A stretch of 23,678 bases of DNA, taken from the NCBI GenBank assembly GCA_002747735.1, contig PDQE01000048.1, positions 1 through 23,678 of the forward strand, in the 5' to 3' direction. The position numbers and the translations under genes were made by a program. This stretch comes from Flavobacteriales bacterium (GTDB lineage Bacteria; Bacteroidota; Bacteroidia; Flavobacteriales; Flavobacteriaceae). The notes under the pieces were generated by a model. It worked only from the letters and a program-made list of their open reading frames with translations, was not told the DNA's origin and made no database searches. Positions 1-7,533 of the stretch are shown piece by piece (the first letter of the stretch is position 1; each line of letters opens with the position of its first letter).

Positions 1-167
1 GAATGAGTGGGGATTATAAAATTGCCATAGAAAATGGCAGCAATATGGTAAGGATAGGCAGTGCCATTTTTGGTAACAGAAGCTAATAACCAAATACTCG
101 CCATAGCTAAGAGTATGTCTGCGTTTTTTGCCTTGTATAAGTAAAAATTCACACCCAAATCCAACAT
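1..167 (-). CDS. Possible partial ORF starting inside the repeat and running off the left edge
   Basis: On the minus strand an ATG at 165-167 opens a frame of 55 codons without a stop to the window edge. The predicted peptide starts MLDLGVNFYLYKAKNAD and then becomes hydrophobic (LLAMASIWLLASV, GTAYPYHIAAIFYGNF). The first 24 codons lie in the repeat and use the same frame that the other copy contributes to the ABC ATPase at 9209. All five base differences between the two copies change the amino acid in that frame, which argues that the frame is incidental and not conserved protein. I recognise no family. It could be a real small membrane protein, a repeat-borne ORF or chance; the bases left of the window would decide. 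Confidence 0.2.
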   Translation of the reverse strand, partial: MLDLGVNFYLYKAKNADILLAMASIWLLASVTKNGTAYPYHIAAIFYGNFIIPTH

Positions 168-190
168 AGCATTATATATTAGACTTGGTA
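98..190 (-). repeat. Hairpin-rich dispersed repeat, copy A
   Basis: Read on the minus strand this 93-bp block matches 9222-9314 at 88 of 93 positions by hand alignment. It starts TACCAAGTC, carries a core AATATA-taatgc-TATATT dyad, then a segment with GTGTGAATTTTTAC and a terminal CGC...GCG dyad at 99-123. Two of the differences from copy B break dyads that are intact in B (CATACT instead of CATAGC facing GCTATG, and TTTAC instead of TTCAC facing GTGAA). Similarity beyond base 98 fades quickly. A further short hairpin (ATTGCCAT...ATGGC) lies at 21-44, outside the matched block. No transposase or target duplication is seen. Confidence 0.8.
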
Positions 191-197
191 TAAAATA

Positions 198-224
198 AAA
201 ACTCGGACTTTTCACCCGAGTTTT
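198..224 (-). terminator. Intrinsic terminator after the lpx-efp-sucD cluster
   Basis: The 9-bp arms AAAACTCGG (198-206) and CCGAGTTTT (216-224) flank a 9-base loop. On the minus strand the stem is followed by TTTTTATTTT, a good U-tract, so it fits as the end of transcripts from sucD at 469. On the plus strand it is followed by TTTTGTTCTG, so it may act both ways. Copy A of the repeat begins 8 bases beyond it. Confidence 0.65.
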
Positions 225-281
225 GTTCTGTTTTTAGTAATTGCATTAAACTAATTAAGATATTACTGTTAACATCTAAAA

Positions 282-307
282 TTATCAACAAAATATTTTG
301 TTGATAA
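282..307. repeat. 26-bp perfect palindrome
   Basis: The half-site TTATCAACAAAAT is followed directly by its exact reverse complement, with no spacer; the symmetry stops at 281 and 308. As RNA it could fold to an 11-bp A-U-rich stem with a 4-base loop, and on the minus strand it is followed by TTTT, so it may assist termination after sucD. It may instead be a protein-binding dyad. Only the symmetry is certain. Confidence 0.7.
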
Positions 308-468
308 CTGAGATTGTAAAATAATCAGCTAAAAATCAACACATTGTGTTACTTATCTTTTTCACGGTATAAACAAAAAAAATTATAAGCTACTATCGGA
401 ACAAGAAGAGGTTCGCAATGGTAATAATCATGCTATTTAATCCAGATACTTTGTTACAATTAGAATTT

Positions 469-1341
469 TTAACCCAGCACTTCTGCCACTTTCAAACCTA
501 TTTCCGCAGGTGATTCTACCACGTGAATACCATTTTCCTCCAGAATCTTCATTTTGGCTTGGGCAGTATCATCTTTACCGCCTACTATGGCTCCGGCATG
601 CCCCATGGTACGACCTTTTGGAGCAGTTTTTCCGGCTATAAAACCTACCACCGGTTTTTTGTTGCCATTGTTATTTATCCATCTGGCAGCATCAGCTTCT
701 AACTGGCCACCTATTTCGCCAATCATCACAATACACTCGGTTTCGGGGTCATTCATCAGTAACTCTACCGCATCTTTGGTAGTAGTTCCGATTATTGGGT
801 CGCCGCCTATACCTATAGCAGTAGTAATTCCCAATCCTTGTTTTACTACCTGATCTGCAGCTTCGTAGGTAAGCGTACCAGATTTGGAAACTATTCCCAC
901 TTTACCCTTTTTAAATACAAACCCCGGCATAATACCTACTTTGGCTTCGCCCGGTGTAATAACGCCCGGACAATTAGGGCCTATTAACCTGCAGTCTTTT
1001 GTAGAGATATAGTCTTTTACTTTTACCATGTCTGCCACCGGAATGCCTTCTGTAATACAAATAATAACTTTAATCCCCGCCTGTGCAGCTTCCATAATAG
1101 CATCTGCGGCAAATGCAGGTGGCACAAAAATAATGCTGGTATCTGCACCCGTTTTTTCTACTGCTTCGGCTACGGTATCAAAAACAGGTTTGTCAAGATG
1201 AGTTTGTCCGCCTTTTCCCGGAGTTACACCGCCAACTACATTGGTGCCATATTCAATCATTTGGGTAGCGTGAAATGTACCCTCACTACCGGTAAAACCT
1301 TGAACTATTATTTTTGAATTTTTATTGACTAATACACTCAT
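469..1341 (-). CDS. sucD: Succinate--CoA ligase, alpha subunit
   Basis: Alpha subunit of succinyl-CoA synthetase, which interconverts succinyl-CoA and succinate with formation of a nucleoside triphosphate in the TCA cycle; it acts in the cytoplasm with the beta subunit SucC, which is not in this window. The 290 residues match the usual family length. The N-terminal CoA-binding fold shows [11 protein letters not shown] (15-25). The ligase half shows [10 protein letters not shown] (121-130), SKSGTLTYE (152-160) and the phospho-histidine loop [13 protein letters not shown] with His248. ATG start; 74 bases separate it from the lpxD-like gene upstream, and a promoter-like TACATTTG lies in that gap, so it may be both read through from the cluster and transcribed alone. 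Separation of sucD from sucC is common in this phylum. Confidence 0.97.
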   Translation of the reverse strand: MSVLVNKNSKIIVQGFTGSEGTFHATQMIEYGTNVVGGVTPGKGGQTHLDKPVFDTVAEAVEKTGADTSIIFVPPAFAADAIMEAAQAGIKVIICITEGIPVADMVKVKDYISTKDCRLIGPNCPGVITPGEAKVGIMPGFVFKKGKVGIVSKSGTLTYEAADQVVKQGLGITTAIGIGGDPIIGTTTKDAVELLMNDPETECIVMIGEIGGQLEADAARWINNNGNKKPVVGFIAGKTAPKGRTMGHAGAIVGGKDDTAQAKMKILEENGIHVVESPAEIGLKVAEVLG

Positions 1342-1374
1342 TTCTTTAGTTATTGATTAACAGTTATTGTATAA

Positions 1375-1382
1375 CAAATGTA
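1375..1382 (-). promoter_or_regulatory. Putative promoter (-7 box) of sucD
   Basis: The minus strand reads TACATTTG, an exact fit to the Bacteroidota -7 consensus TAnnTTTG. With the usual spacing of 19 bases the -33 position reads TTTT instead of TTTG (1402-1405). The predicted RNA start near 1369 gives a leader of about 27 bases. The match rests on one good box and one weak box. Confidence 0.45.
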
Positions 1383-1415
1383 ATTGTTACTCAGCATTTA
1401 TAAAAATTATTACAC

Positions 1416-2351
1416 CTAAATATTATTCACCTTGGCTATCAACTCGGGAATGAGTTTAATTCCGGCCATTTCCCTGTATTTTCTTCTAGCTTCATCACAT
1501 GGAGAACCAAAATAGGTTTTTCCTCCTTCCAGATTTCCCATTACACCACTTTGTGCTAAAATAACTGCTTTTTTTCCGATGGTTATGCCACTCACAATAC
1601 CCACTTGCCCCCAGATGGTAACCTCATCTTCTATAACGCTGCATCCCGCAATACCTACCTGTGCTGCTATCAGGCATCGTTCGCCTATTATCGTATCATG
1701 AGCTATCTGCACCTGATTGTCTATCTTAGTACCTTTTTTAATTGTCGTATTTCCGGTAACGCCCCGGTCTATGGTACAGGCAGCCCCTATCTCTACATCA
1801 TCTTCTATAACTATACCGCCACACGAAATTAATTTCTCAAACCGGGTTTTTCGGTTCTTATAATAAAAGGCATCACTACCCAAAACCGATCCGGAATGGA
1901 TTATTACGTTATCTCCAATGGTAGTATGAGCATTTATAGTAACATGAGCATGAATAAGGCAATTTTTACCAATCTTTACATTTTTTCCTATAAAAACATT
2001 AGGTTGTATAATTGTTCCTTCACCAATAACGGCCTCTTTATCCTTTGTTTCATCAGAAGGCACAAAAGGATTAAAATGCTTTGCCAACTTGCTAAAATCA
2101 CTAAAAGGATTATCGGAAATAAGCAAAGCCTTACCCTCAGGGCAGGCGACTTTCTTGTCTATTAAAACAACTGTTGCAGCGGAGTTTAACGCTTTGTCAT
2201 AATACTTAGGATGGTCCACAAATACAATATCACCGGGTTCTACCACATGTATTTCATTTATCCCCTGAACCGGAAAATTTTCATCTCCAACATACTCACA
2301 ATTAAGGATTTGGGCAATTTCTTTTAAAAAATATATTCGGTTAAATTTCAC
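1416..2351 (-). CDS. LpxD-like acyltransferase paralogue (left-handed beta-helix)
   Basis: A second LpxD-type protein, 311 residues against 345 for the lpxD at 5133. The N-terminal part has the LpxD UDP-binding-domain pattern (IVFVDHPKYYDKAL, 42-55, facing LTFLSNPKY in LpxD). Residues about 108-275 are hexapeptide repeats (IGKNVKIGKN and similar) of a left-handed beta-helix. The family's catalytic histidine is kept as IAHDTIIG (His218). The conserved GSDGFGF loop of LpxD is changed to GSDAFYY (158-164), so donor or acceptor specificity may differ. The start is GTG: it lies 13 bases after the efp stop and gives an N-terminus (MKF) aligned with LpxD. A second N-acylation of lipid A precursor or another acyl transfer is possible; the exact substrate is unknown. 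Confidence 0.85.
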   Translation of the reverse strand: MKFNRIYFLKEIAQILNCEYVGDENFPVQGINEIHVVEPGDIVFVDHPKYYDKALNSAATVVLIDKKVACPEGKALLISDNPFSDFSKLAKHFNPFVPSDETKDKEAVIGEGTIIQPNVFIGKNVKIGKNCLIHAHVTINAHTTIGDNVIIHSGSVLGSDAFYYKNRKTRFEKLISCGGIVIEDDVEIGAACTIDRGVTGNTTIKKGTKIDNQVQIAHDTIIGERCLIAAQVGIAGCSVIEDEVTIWGQVGIVSGITIGKKAVILAQSGVMGNLEGGKTYFGSPCDEARRKYREMAGIKLIPELIAKVNNI

Positions 2352-2364
2352 AGTGTAAATTGGA

Positions 2365-2928
2365 TTAAACGCGTTCCTGATAGGCTCCCTTATCGGTATC
2401 TATTCTAATTTTATCACCTTCATTAATAAAAAGCGGCACATTCACTTCTGCTCCGGTTTCTACTGTAGCAGGTTTAGTAGCATTAGTTGCGGTATTACCT
2501 TTAACGCCTGGCTCTGTTTTAGTAACTTCTAATATTACACTGGCGGGCATTTCTACGGACAAGGGTTGTTCATCTTGTGCCCGAACGATTATGGTAACTA
2601 TTTCACCTTCTTTCATTAAATCCGGATTATCTAAAATCTCTTTTTGCAGCCTTATCTGGGTGTAGTCATCATTATTCATAAAGTGATAAAAACCATCTGC
2701 ATCGTTGTATAAAAACTGGTATTTTCTGGTCTCCACTCTTACTTCATCTATTTTATGCCCTGCAGAAAAGGTGTTTTCGAGTACCTTTCCGGTAGTGAGG
2801 CTTTTTAATTTAGTCCTTACAAAGGCTGGACCTTTTCCGGGTTTTACATGTTGAAAATCAACTATTTTAAAAGTATCATTATTATATAAAATACACAATC
2901 CTTTTCTTATATCTGCGGTTGTTGCCAT
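2365..2928 (-). CDS. efp: Translation elongation factor P
   Basis: EF-P binds between the P and E sites of stalled ribosomes and promotes peptide bond formation at proline stretches. The 187-residue protein has the KOW-like N-domain, the acceptor loop KPGKGPAF (29-36) with Lys32 at the tip, and two OB-like domains ending in VNVPLFINEGDKIRIDT. Lys at the tip, and not Arg, means the EarP-rhamnose route does not apply; a lysine-type modification is possible, but no modifying enzyme is visible here. It lies 23 bases after lpxA and 13 before the lpxD-like gene, on the same strand, so it is very likely co-transcribed with lipid A genes, an arrangement common in Flavobacteriia. ATG start. Confidence 0.97.
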   Translation of the reverse strand: MATTADIRKGLCILYNNDTFKIVDFQHVKPGKGPAFVRTKLKSLTTGKVLENTFSAGHKIDEVRVETRKYQFLYNDADGFYHFMNNDDYTQIRLQKEILDNPDLMKEGEIVTIIVRAQDEQPLSVEMPASVILEVTKTEPGVKGNTATNATKPATVETGAEVNVPLFINEGDKIRIDTDKGAYQERV

Positions 2929-2951
2929 AATGCTAAAAGTATTTTTTTAAT

Positions 2952-3737
2952 TTAAACGCCACTGGAATAACCTTTCATAATTCCACGTTGTGAATTCCGA
3001 ATAAAAGTGATTATCTGATCCCTTTCCGGAGTAGCTTCCAGTTCTGCTTCTATGATTTCTAATGCTTGTGAAGTATTATTATTTTGTTGGTAAAGTATTC
3101 TGTAAATATGTTGTATTTCTCTTATTTTTTCTGATGAGAATCCCCGTCTTCTTAATCCAATAGAATTAATCCCTACATAGGACAACGGTTCTTTTGCTGC
3201 TTTGGTAAACGGCGGCACATCTTTCCGTACCAAAGACCCGCCGGAAATCATCGCATGGTCGCCTATGTTTATAAATTGATGTACAGCCGCCAATCCGCCT
3301 ATAATAGCATATTCGCCAACAACTACATGACCAGCCAGAGCTACGCCATTTACAACTATGGAATTTTTCCCCAATATACAATCGTGAGCTATATGGCAGG
3401 TAGCCATAAGCAAACAATTTTCGCCAATTTCTGTTTTGCCATAGGCTTTTGTTCCTCTATTTACCGTAACGCATTCTCGTATAATAGTATTATCACCAAT
3501 AATGGCCAGTGAGTCTTCGCCTTCATATTTCAAATCTTGAGGAATTGCAGATATAACGGCACCCGGAAAAATCCGACAATTTTTACCAATTCTCGCTCCC
3601 TCCATAATGGTAACATTAGAACCTATCCAAGTGCCGGAACCAATGGTTACCTTGTTATGAATGGTAGTAAAAGGTTCTACCACTACATTAGTGGCTATTT
3701 TTGCTCCGGGGTGTATAAAGGCTAAAGGTTGGTTCAT
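2952..3737 (-). CDS. lpxA: UDP-N-acetylglucosamine 3-O-acyltransferase
   Basis: First enzyme of lipid A synthesis: transfers an (R)-3-hydroxyacyl chain from ACP to the 3-OH of UDP-GlcNAc; a soluble cytoplasmic trimer. The 261 residues are of family length. Residues about 5-180 are hexapeptide repeats of a left-handed beta-helix, and the C-terminus is the helical LpxA domain. HIAHDC (115-120) carries the catalytic His118 (His125 in E. coli). AVHQF (151-155) and DVPPF are the other family signatures. Gly166 aligns with E. coli Gly173, the acyl-chain ruler, consistent with acceptance of a long acyl chain (inference by alignment). The ATG lies one base past the lpxC-fabZ stop, so translation is probably coupled. 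Confidence 0.97.
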   Translation of the reverse strand: MNQPLAFIHPGAKIATNVVVEPFTTIHNKVTIGSGTWIGSNVTIMEGARIGKNCRIFPGAVISAIPQDLKYEGEDSLAIIGDNTIIRECVTVNRGTKAYGKTEIGENCLLMATCHIAHDCILGKNSIVVNGVALAGHVVVGEYAIIGGLAAVHQFINIGDHAMISGGSLVRKDVPPFTKAAKEPLSYVGINSIGLRRRGFSSEKIREIQHIYRILYQQNNNTSQALEIIEAELEATPERDQIITFIRNSQRGIMKGYSSGV

Positions 3738-3738
3738 A

Positions 3739-5133
3739 TTAATCTATTCTTTTAACTATTTGTGCCATGAGTTTTGCCTCTACGGCCAATTTATTATTGG
3801 CATAACCATAAGCCTGCATGTGGCAGATTCCCCGCCTTATTGGTTCTAACAGTTCTGCTTTAAAAATTAAGGTATCTCCGGGTAAAACTTTTTGTTTAAA
3901 TTTTACATTGTCCATCTTCATAAAATACGTAAGATAGTTTTCCGGATCTGGAACTGTACTCAGAACCAATATTCCACCTGTCTGAGCCATAGCTTCTACC
4001 TGTAAAACACCCGGCATTACAGGAGCACCGGGAAAATGTCCTCTGAAAAAAGCCTCATTCATGGTAACGTTTTTAATACCCACTACCATTTTATCCGTCA
4101 GCTCCAATATTCTATCTATTAATAAAAATGGTGGCCTATGCGGAAGTATTTCCATAATTTTCTGGATGTCCATCAGTGGCGGCTGGTTAAGGTCAAAATC
4201 AGGAACATTGTTCCGTTTTTCTATTCTGATAATTTTAGCCAGTTTTTTGGCAAATTGCGTATTTACATGGTGTCCGGGCTTATTAGCAATAACTTTACCG
4301 CGTATGCGTGTACCCACCAAAGCCAAATCTCCCATCACATCCAGCAACTTATGCTTTGCTGCTTCATTGGGAGAATGCAATGTTAAGTTATCTAAAATAC
4401 CATTGGGCTTAACTGCAATTTTATCTTTCTTAAAAGCCCTACGGAGTTTAGCCATGGTCTGCTCAGAAATTTCTTTATCTACATAGACTATTGCATTATT
4501 TAAATCGCCACCTTTAATAAGGTTGTTATCCAATAACATCTCTATTTCATGTAAAAAACTAAAGGTTCTGGCATTGGATATATCCTCTTTAAAATCCGCA
4601 ACACTTTTAAGAGTGGCATTTTGTGTACCCAAAACTTTGGTACCAAAATCTACCATTGCTGTAATCTCGTAGTGGCTGCTAGGCATTAAAATAATTTCAC
4701 TTCCGGACACTTCATCCTTATAAGTGATAATATTTTTTACAATATACTCCTCTATTTCTGCATCCTGTTCTTTGAGTCCGGCCTTTTCCAATGCTTCTAC
4801 AAAAAACTTAGAAGAACCGTCCATAATAGGAGGTTCCGGAGCATCTAATTCAATACAAATATTGTCTATGTCCAAGCCTACAAGGGCTGCCAATACATGT
4901 TCACAAGTATGAATGCGTACGCCATTTTTTTCTAAATTGGTACCTCTTTGAGTATTTACCACATAATCGGCCTTGGCTTCTATAACAGGGCTGCCTTCCA
5001 AATCTGAGCGAGTAAACGCATACCCATAATTTTCAGGAGCAGGTTTAAACGTTAAATTCACTTCTTTACCCGTATGCAGGCCTACTCCGGAGAGTTTTAC
5101 CTCTTTTTGAATTGTCTTTTGCTTTTGGCTCAT
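3739..5133 (-). CDS. lpxC/fabZ: Fused UDP-3-O-acyl-GlcNAc deacetylase / 3-hydroxyacyl-ACP dehydratase
   Basis: A 464-residue two-domain fusion typical of Bacteroidota. Residues 1 to about 305 are LpxC, the zinc deacetylase that commits to lipid A: HTCEHV (75-80, zinc ligand His79), HKLLD (His261 and Asp265, the other zinc ligands) and KPGHHVN (286-291, catalytic His). Residues about 320-464 are FabZ, which dehydrates 3-hydroxyacyl-ACP in fatty acid elongation: LPHRPPFLLIDR (330-341) and GHFPGAPVMPGVLQVEAMAQ (365-384) with catalytic His366 and Glu380. The two activities compete for the 3-hydroxyacyl-ACP pool, so the fusion fixes their ratio. The ATG overlaps the lpxD stop by one base (TAATG) and the stop lies one base before lpxA. 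Both active sites look complete. Confidence 0.97.
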   Translation of the reverse strand: MSQKQKTIQKEVKLSGVGLHTGKEVNLTFKPAPENYGYAFTRSDLEGSPVIEAKADYVVNTQRGTNLEKNGVRIHTCEHVLAALVGLDIDNICIELDAPEPPIMDGSSKFFVEALEKAGLKEQDAEIEEYIVKNIITYKDEVSGSEIILMPSSHYEITAMVDFGTKVLGTQNATLKSVADFKEDISNARTFSFLHEIEMLLDNNLIKGGDLNNAIVYVDKEISEQTMAKLRRAFKKDKIAVKPNGILDNLTLHSPNEAAKHKLLDVMGDLALVGTRIRGKVIANKPGHHVNTQFAKKLAKIIRIEKRNNVPDFDLNQPPLMDIQKIMEILPHRPPFLLIDRILELTDKMVVGIKNVTMNEAFFRGHFPGAPVMPGVLQVEAMAQTGGILVLSTVPDPENYLTYFMKMDNVKFKQKVLPGDTLIFKAELLEPIRRGICHMQAYGYANNKLAVEAKLMAQIVKRID

Positions 5134-6170
5134 TAAAAATTCTCTTTATAAGCTTTTATTTCTTTTTCTAATTGATGAATCTTATCATAAAGGGCCGTTA
5201 AATTTTTAAAATGCACATAAGATTTATTAAAATCTCCATAAGGCAATGCAGGGCTGCCCTGTACCATAGCATTGTCTTTTAAATCTCTTCCTATACCACT
5301 CTGAGCTTGTATTTTTACGTTATTACCTATTTTTACATGCCCTACTATTCCCACTTGGCCGCCTATCTGGCAGTTTTTGCCAATTTTAGTAGAACCGGCT
5401 ATTCCGGTTTGGGCGGCTATTACGGTATTTTCGCCTATCTCTACATTGTGGGCTATCTGTATTTGGTTATCTAATTTTACCCCTTTTTTAATCAGGGTTG
5501 AACCTAACGTAGCCCTATCAATAGTAGTACCTGAACCTACATCTACATTATCTTGAAGGATAACATTGCCCGTTTGTGGCACTTTATCATAAATACCATT
5601 TTCATCAGGAACAAAACCAAAACCATCACTACCTATAATTACACCGGAATGCAGCACACAGTTTTTTCCAATAACCGATTCTGAATACACCTTTGCCCCG
5701 GCAAATAAAATGGTATTCTCTCCAATGCTTACATTATCACCGATGTAAACATTAGGGTAAATTTTTACGTTATCCCCTATTTTTGCATTCTCGCCTACAT
5801 ACGCAAATGCCCCAAGGTAAACGTTTTTACCCATAGTTGCAGAAGAACTGATAAAATTGGGATCTTCTTTGCCGGTTTTGTTTAGTTTTACCTGATTATA
5901 ATACTCTAATAATTTAGAAAACGCTTTGTAAGAATCTTCCACTTTTATCAGTGTGGTTTTTATCTCCTTTTCAGGCATAAAAGATTTATTTACAATAGCT
6001 ATTGAAGCATTTGTAGAATACAGAAAGGAGGTATATTTGGGATTGGACAAAAAAGTTAACGACCCTTTTTCACCCTCTTCAATTTTTGAAAGTTTATGAA
6101 CTTCAGCAGCGGGATTACCAACTACTTCACCTTGAAGAATTTCAGAGATTTGTTTTGCAGTAAATTTCAT
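5133..6170 (-). CDS. lpxD: UDP-3-O-(3-hydroxyacyl)glucosamine N-acyltransferase
   Basis: Adds the second 3-hydroxyacyl chain, on the 2-amino group of the lipid A precursor made by LpxA and LpxC. The 345 residues are of usual length. The N-terminal UDP-binding domain (1 to about 105) contains LTFLSNPKY (38-46). Residues about 108-300 are a left-handed beta-helix of hexapeptide repeats with the signature GSDGFGF (180-186) and the catalytic histidine in IAHNVEIG (His241; His239 in E. coli). The C-terminus (about 315-345) is the helix that packs the trimer. ATG start. It is the first gene of the lipid A cluster: 87 bases separate it from the HD gene upstream, and its stop overlaps the lpxC-fabZ start. 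Confidence 0.97.
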   Translation of the reverse strand: MKFTAKQISEILQGEVVGNPAAEVHKLSKIEEGEKGSLTFLSNPKYTSFLYSTNASIAIVNKSFMPEKEIKTTLIKVEDSYKAFSKLLEYYNQVKLNKTGKEDPNFISSSATMGKNVYLGAFAYVGENAKIGDNVKIYPNVYIGDNVSIGENTILFAGAKVYSESVIGKNCVLHSGVIIGSDGFGFVPDENGIYDKVPQTGNVILQDNVDVGSGTTIDRATLGSTLIKKGVKLDNQIQIAHNVEIGENTVIAAQTGIAGSTKIGKNCQIGGQVGIVGHVKIGNNVKIQAQSGIGRDLKDNAMVQGSPALPYGDFNKSYVHFKNLTALYDKIHQLEKEIKAYKENF

Positions 6171-6257
6171 TCTTGCAAAAATATAAAAAAATATAACACC
6201 TTAAGTTAGTTATTTATAGGTTACATTATTTTTTTCAATGTTAAGCCATCAATTTAT

Positions 6258-7466
6258 CTAATTCGTTTTAGGAAAATAACGGTAATATTTTGTAACCGGC
6301 TTGGTTAATGCCATAATATTTAATTGGTCTGAAGCCTTGGCCAAATCTTTGATTTCGCCATTTTTATACAAAATTTTTATGGTATTTTGCTCTAAATCAT
6401 AGGCCTGATTTTTTATAGTGCCATTATTTACAAAATAGGATAGTGATTCCTGAGACAAATTAAGCTCAGTTTTGATACGCTCTTCTTCCTTTTTTAAGAA
6501 CCCTATGTCATATGGTTTATCTCTTATGATAATCTTTGGAAGCTTTCGCTCAATGATACTCACACACAAAGAGCGTAATATTTCGTCGCCGTGATGCTGC
6601 CATTGCTTCAAAGCCATAATGATGTCAAAATCATCAATTACAGCAAAATGATTCAAATGGTTACGCGTAAATTCGCCATGGTGATTTAGAAAAAACAAAA
6701 GTGCATCACTTGCCGGAAGAGCTACTCCGTCCATCACAAGTTCTTTAGCCCTTTTTAAAATACTAACTAATGTATAGTCAATCACTAAACCCGTTTTATG
6801 CAAATAAACCATCCAATACATTAGTCTTCTGGCCAATACAAATTTTTCTACGGAATAAATCCCCTTTTTTTCTACTACCAACTCATCATCTACCACATGC
6901 AACATGGTAATAATCCGTTCAGAATTAATATTACCTTCGTTTACACCGGTGTAAAAACTATCGCGTTTTAAATAATCTAATCGGTCTATGTCCAACTGTC
7001 CGGACACCAATTGATTACAGAATTTTCTATGGTACTCACCCTTTAACATTTTTATTGCAATACGGAGTTGCCCCTTATAAATGTCATCCAGTTCTTCCAT
7101 AAATAACAAAGACAGCGATTCATGGTGTAAACTTTTAATAAGGCTGTTTTCCAATGTATGTGAAAACGGTCCGTGGCCAATGTCATGAAGCAAAATGGCT
7201 ATCAAAAGGCCTTGTTCTTCGTCTTCGGAGATAAAAACATCTTTACTCTTTAAAATTCTTATGGTTTTTTGCATAAGATGCATACATCCCAAAGCGTGTT
7301 CAAAACGTGAATGATGAGCCCCGGGATATACGTAGTTAGACAAACCCATCTGAGCAATTCGCCGTAACCGCTGAAAATAAGGATGTTCTATAATATCAAA
7401 GATTAATTCATTGGGAATATGAATAAATCCGTAAATTGGGTCATTAAAAATTTTAAATTTGTTCAT
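6258..7466 (-). CDS. HD-domain phosphohydrolase (dNTPase-like)
   Basis: A 402-residue member of the HD superfamily, closest in pattern to SAMHD1/YwfO-type deoxynucleoside triphosphate triphosphohydrolases. Metal-binding residues are visible: His57 in SRFEHALG (53-60), His94-Asp95 in LLHDIGHGPFSH (92-103) and Asp161 in SGQLDIDRLDYL (155-166). The opening block DPIYGFIHIP (9-18) and FQRLRRIAQMG (31-41) are also family hallmarks. The likely reaction is hydrolysis of a dNTP or related nucleotide to nucleoside and triphosphate, but the substrate is not proven. It sits between the lipid A genes and divergent porX; this neighbourhood is common in Bacteroidota and gives no clear functional link. ATG start. 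Confidence 0.9.
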   Translation of the reverse strand: MNKFKIFNDPIYGFIHIPNELIFDIIEHPYFQRLRRIAQMGLSNYVYPGAHHSRFEHALGCMHLMQKTIRILKSKDVFISEDEEQGLLIAILLHDIGHGPFSHTLENSLIKSLHHESLSLLFMEELDDIYKGQLRIAIKMLKGEYHRKFCNQLVSGQLDIDRLDYLKRDSFYTGVNEGNINSERIITMLHVVDDELVVEKKGIYSVEKFVLARRLMYWMVYLHKTGLVIDYTLVSILKRAKELVMDGVALPASDALLFFLNHHGEFTRNHLNHFAVIDDFDIIMALKQWQHHGDEILRSLCVSIIERKLPKIIIRDKPYDIGFLKKEEERIKTELNLSQESLSYFVNNGTIKNQAYDLEQNTIKILYKNGEIKDLAKASDQLNIMALTKPVTKYYRYFPKTN

Positions 7467-7490
7467 TCAAATTGATTATACTATTACTTA

Positions 7491-7498
7491 CAAAAATA
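7491..7498 (-). promoter_or_regulatory. Putative promoter (-7 box) of the HD phosphohydrolase gene
   Basis: The minus strand reads TATTTTTG, an exact TAnnTTTG match, 24 bases upstream of the ATG. No TTTG is found at the expected -33 distance, so the call rests on the -7 box and its position in the 67-base divergent gap. No comparable box was found for porX on the other strand. Confidence 0.35.
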
Positions 7499-7533
7499 TA
7501 AAGTTTAAAAATTAAAAGCACGATAATTAAAAA

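Larger units (their letters stand above)
1..468. other. Gene-poor left flank (repeat copy, terminator, palindrome)
   Basis: No complete gene is visible. Bases 98-190 hold an inverted copy of the hairpin-rich repeat found again at 9222-9314. Bases 198-224 form an intrinsic terminator for minus-strand transcripts, and 282-307 form a 26-bp perfect palindrome. The minus strand has an open frame from an ATG at 165-167 off the left edge (listed separately at low confidence). Bases 308-468 are A+T-rich with a short AACAC/GTGTT inverted repeat near 338-350 and nothing else I can assign. Confidence 0.6.

Noticed and set aside
282..307. DnaA boxes or replication origin (TTATCAACA differs by one base from TTATCCACA)
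   Set aside because: Only one inverted pair, fully explained by the palindrome; no dnaA, dnaN or cluster of boxes nearby.
4061..4486. 141-codon plus-strand open frame inside lpxC-fabZ
   Set aside because: Antisense to a gene with clear catalytic motifs; no recognisable family. A shadow of the coding strand.
6176..6183. TATTTTTG as a promoter for lpxD
   Set aside because: It ends only 5 bases before the ATG and has no -33 partner; it would make an essentially leaderless transcript. Too weak to list as a feature.
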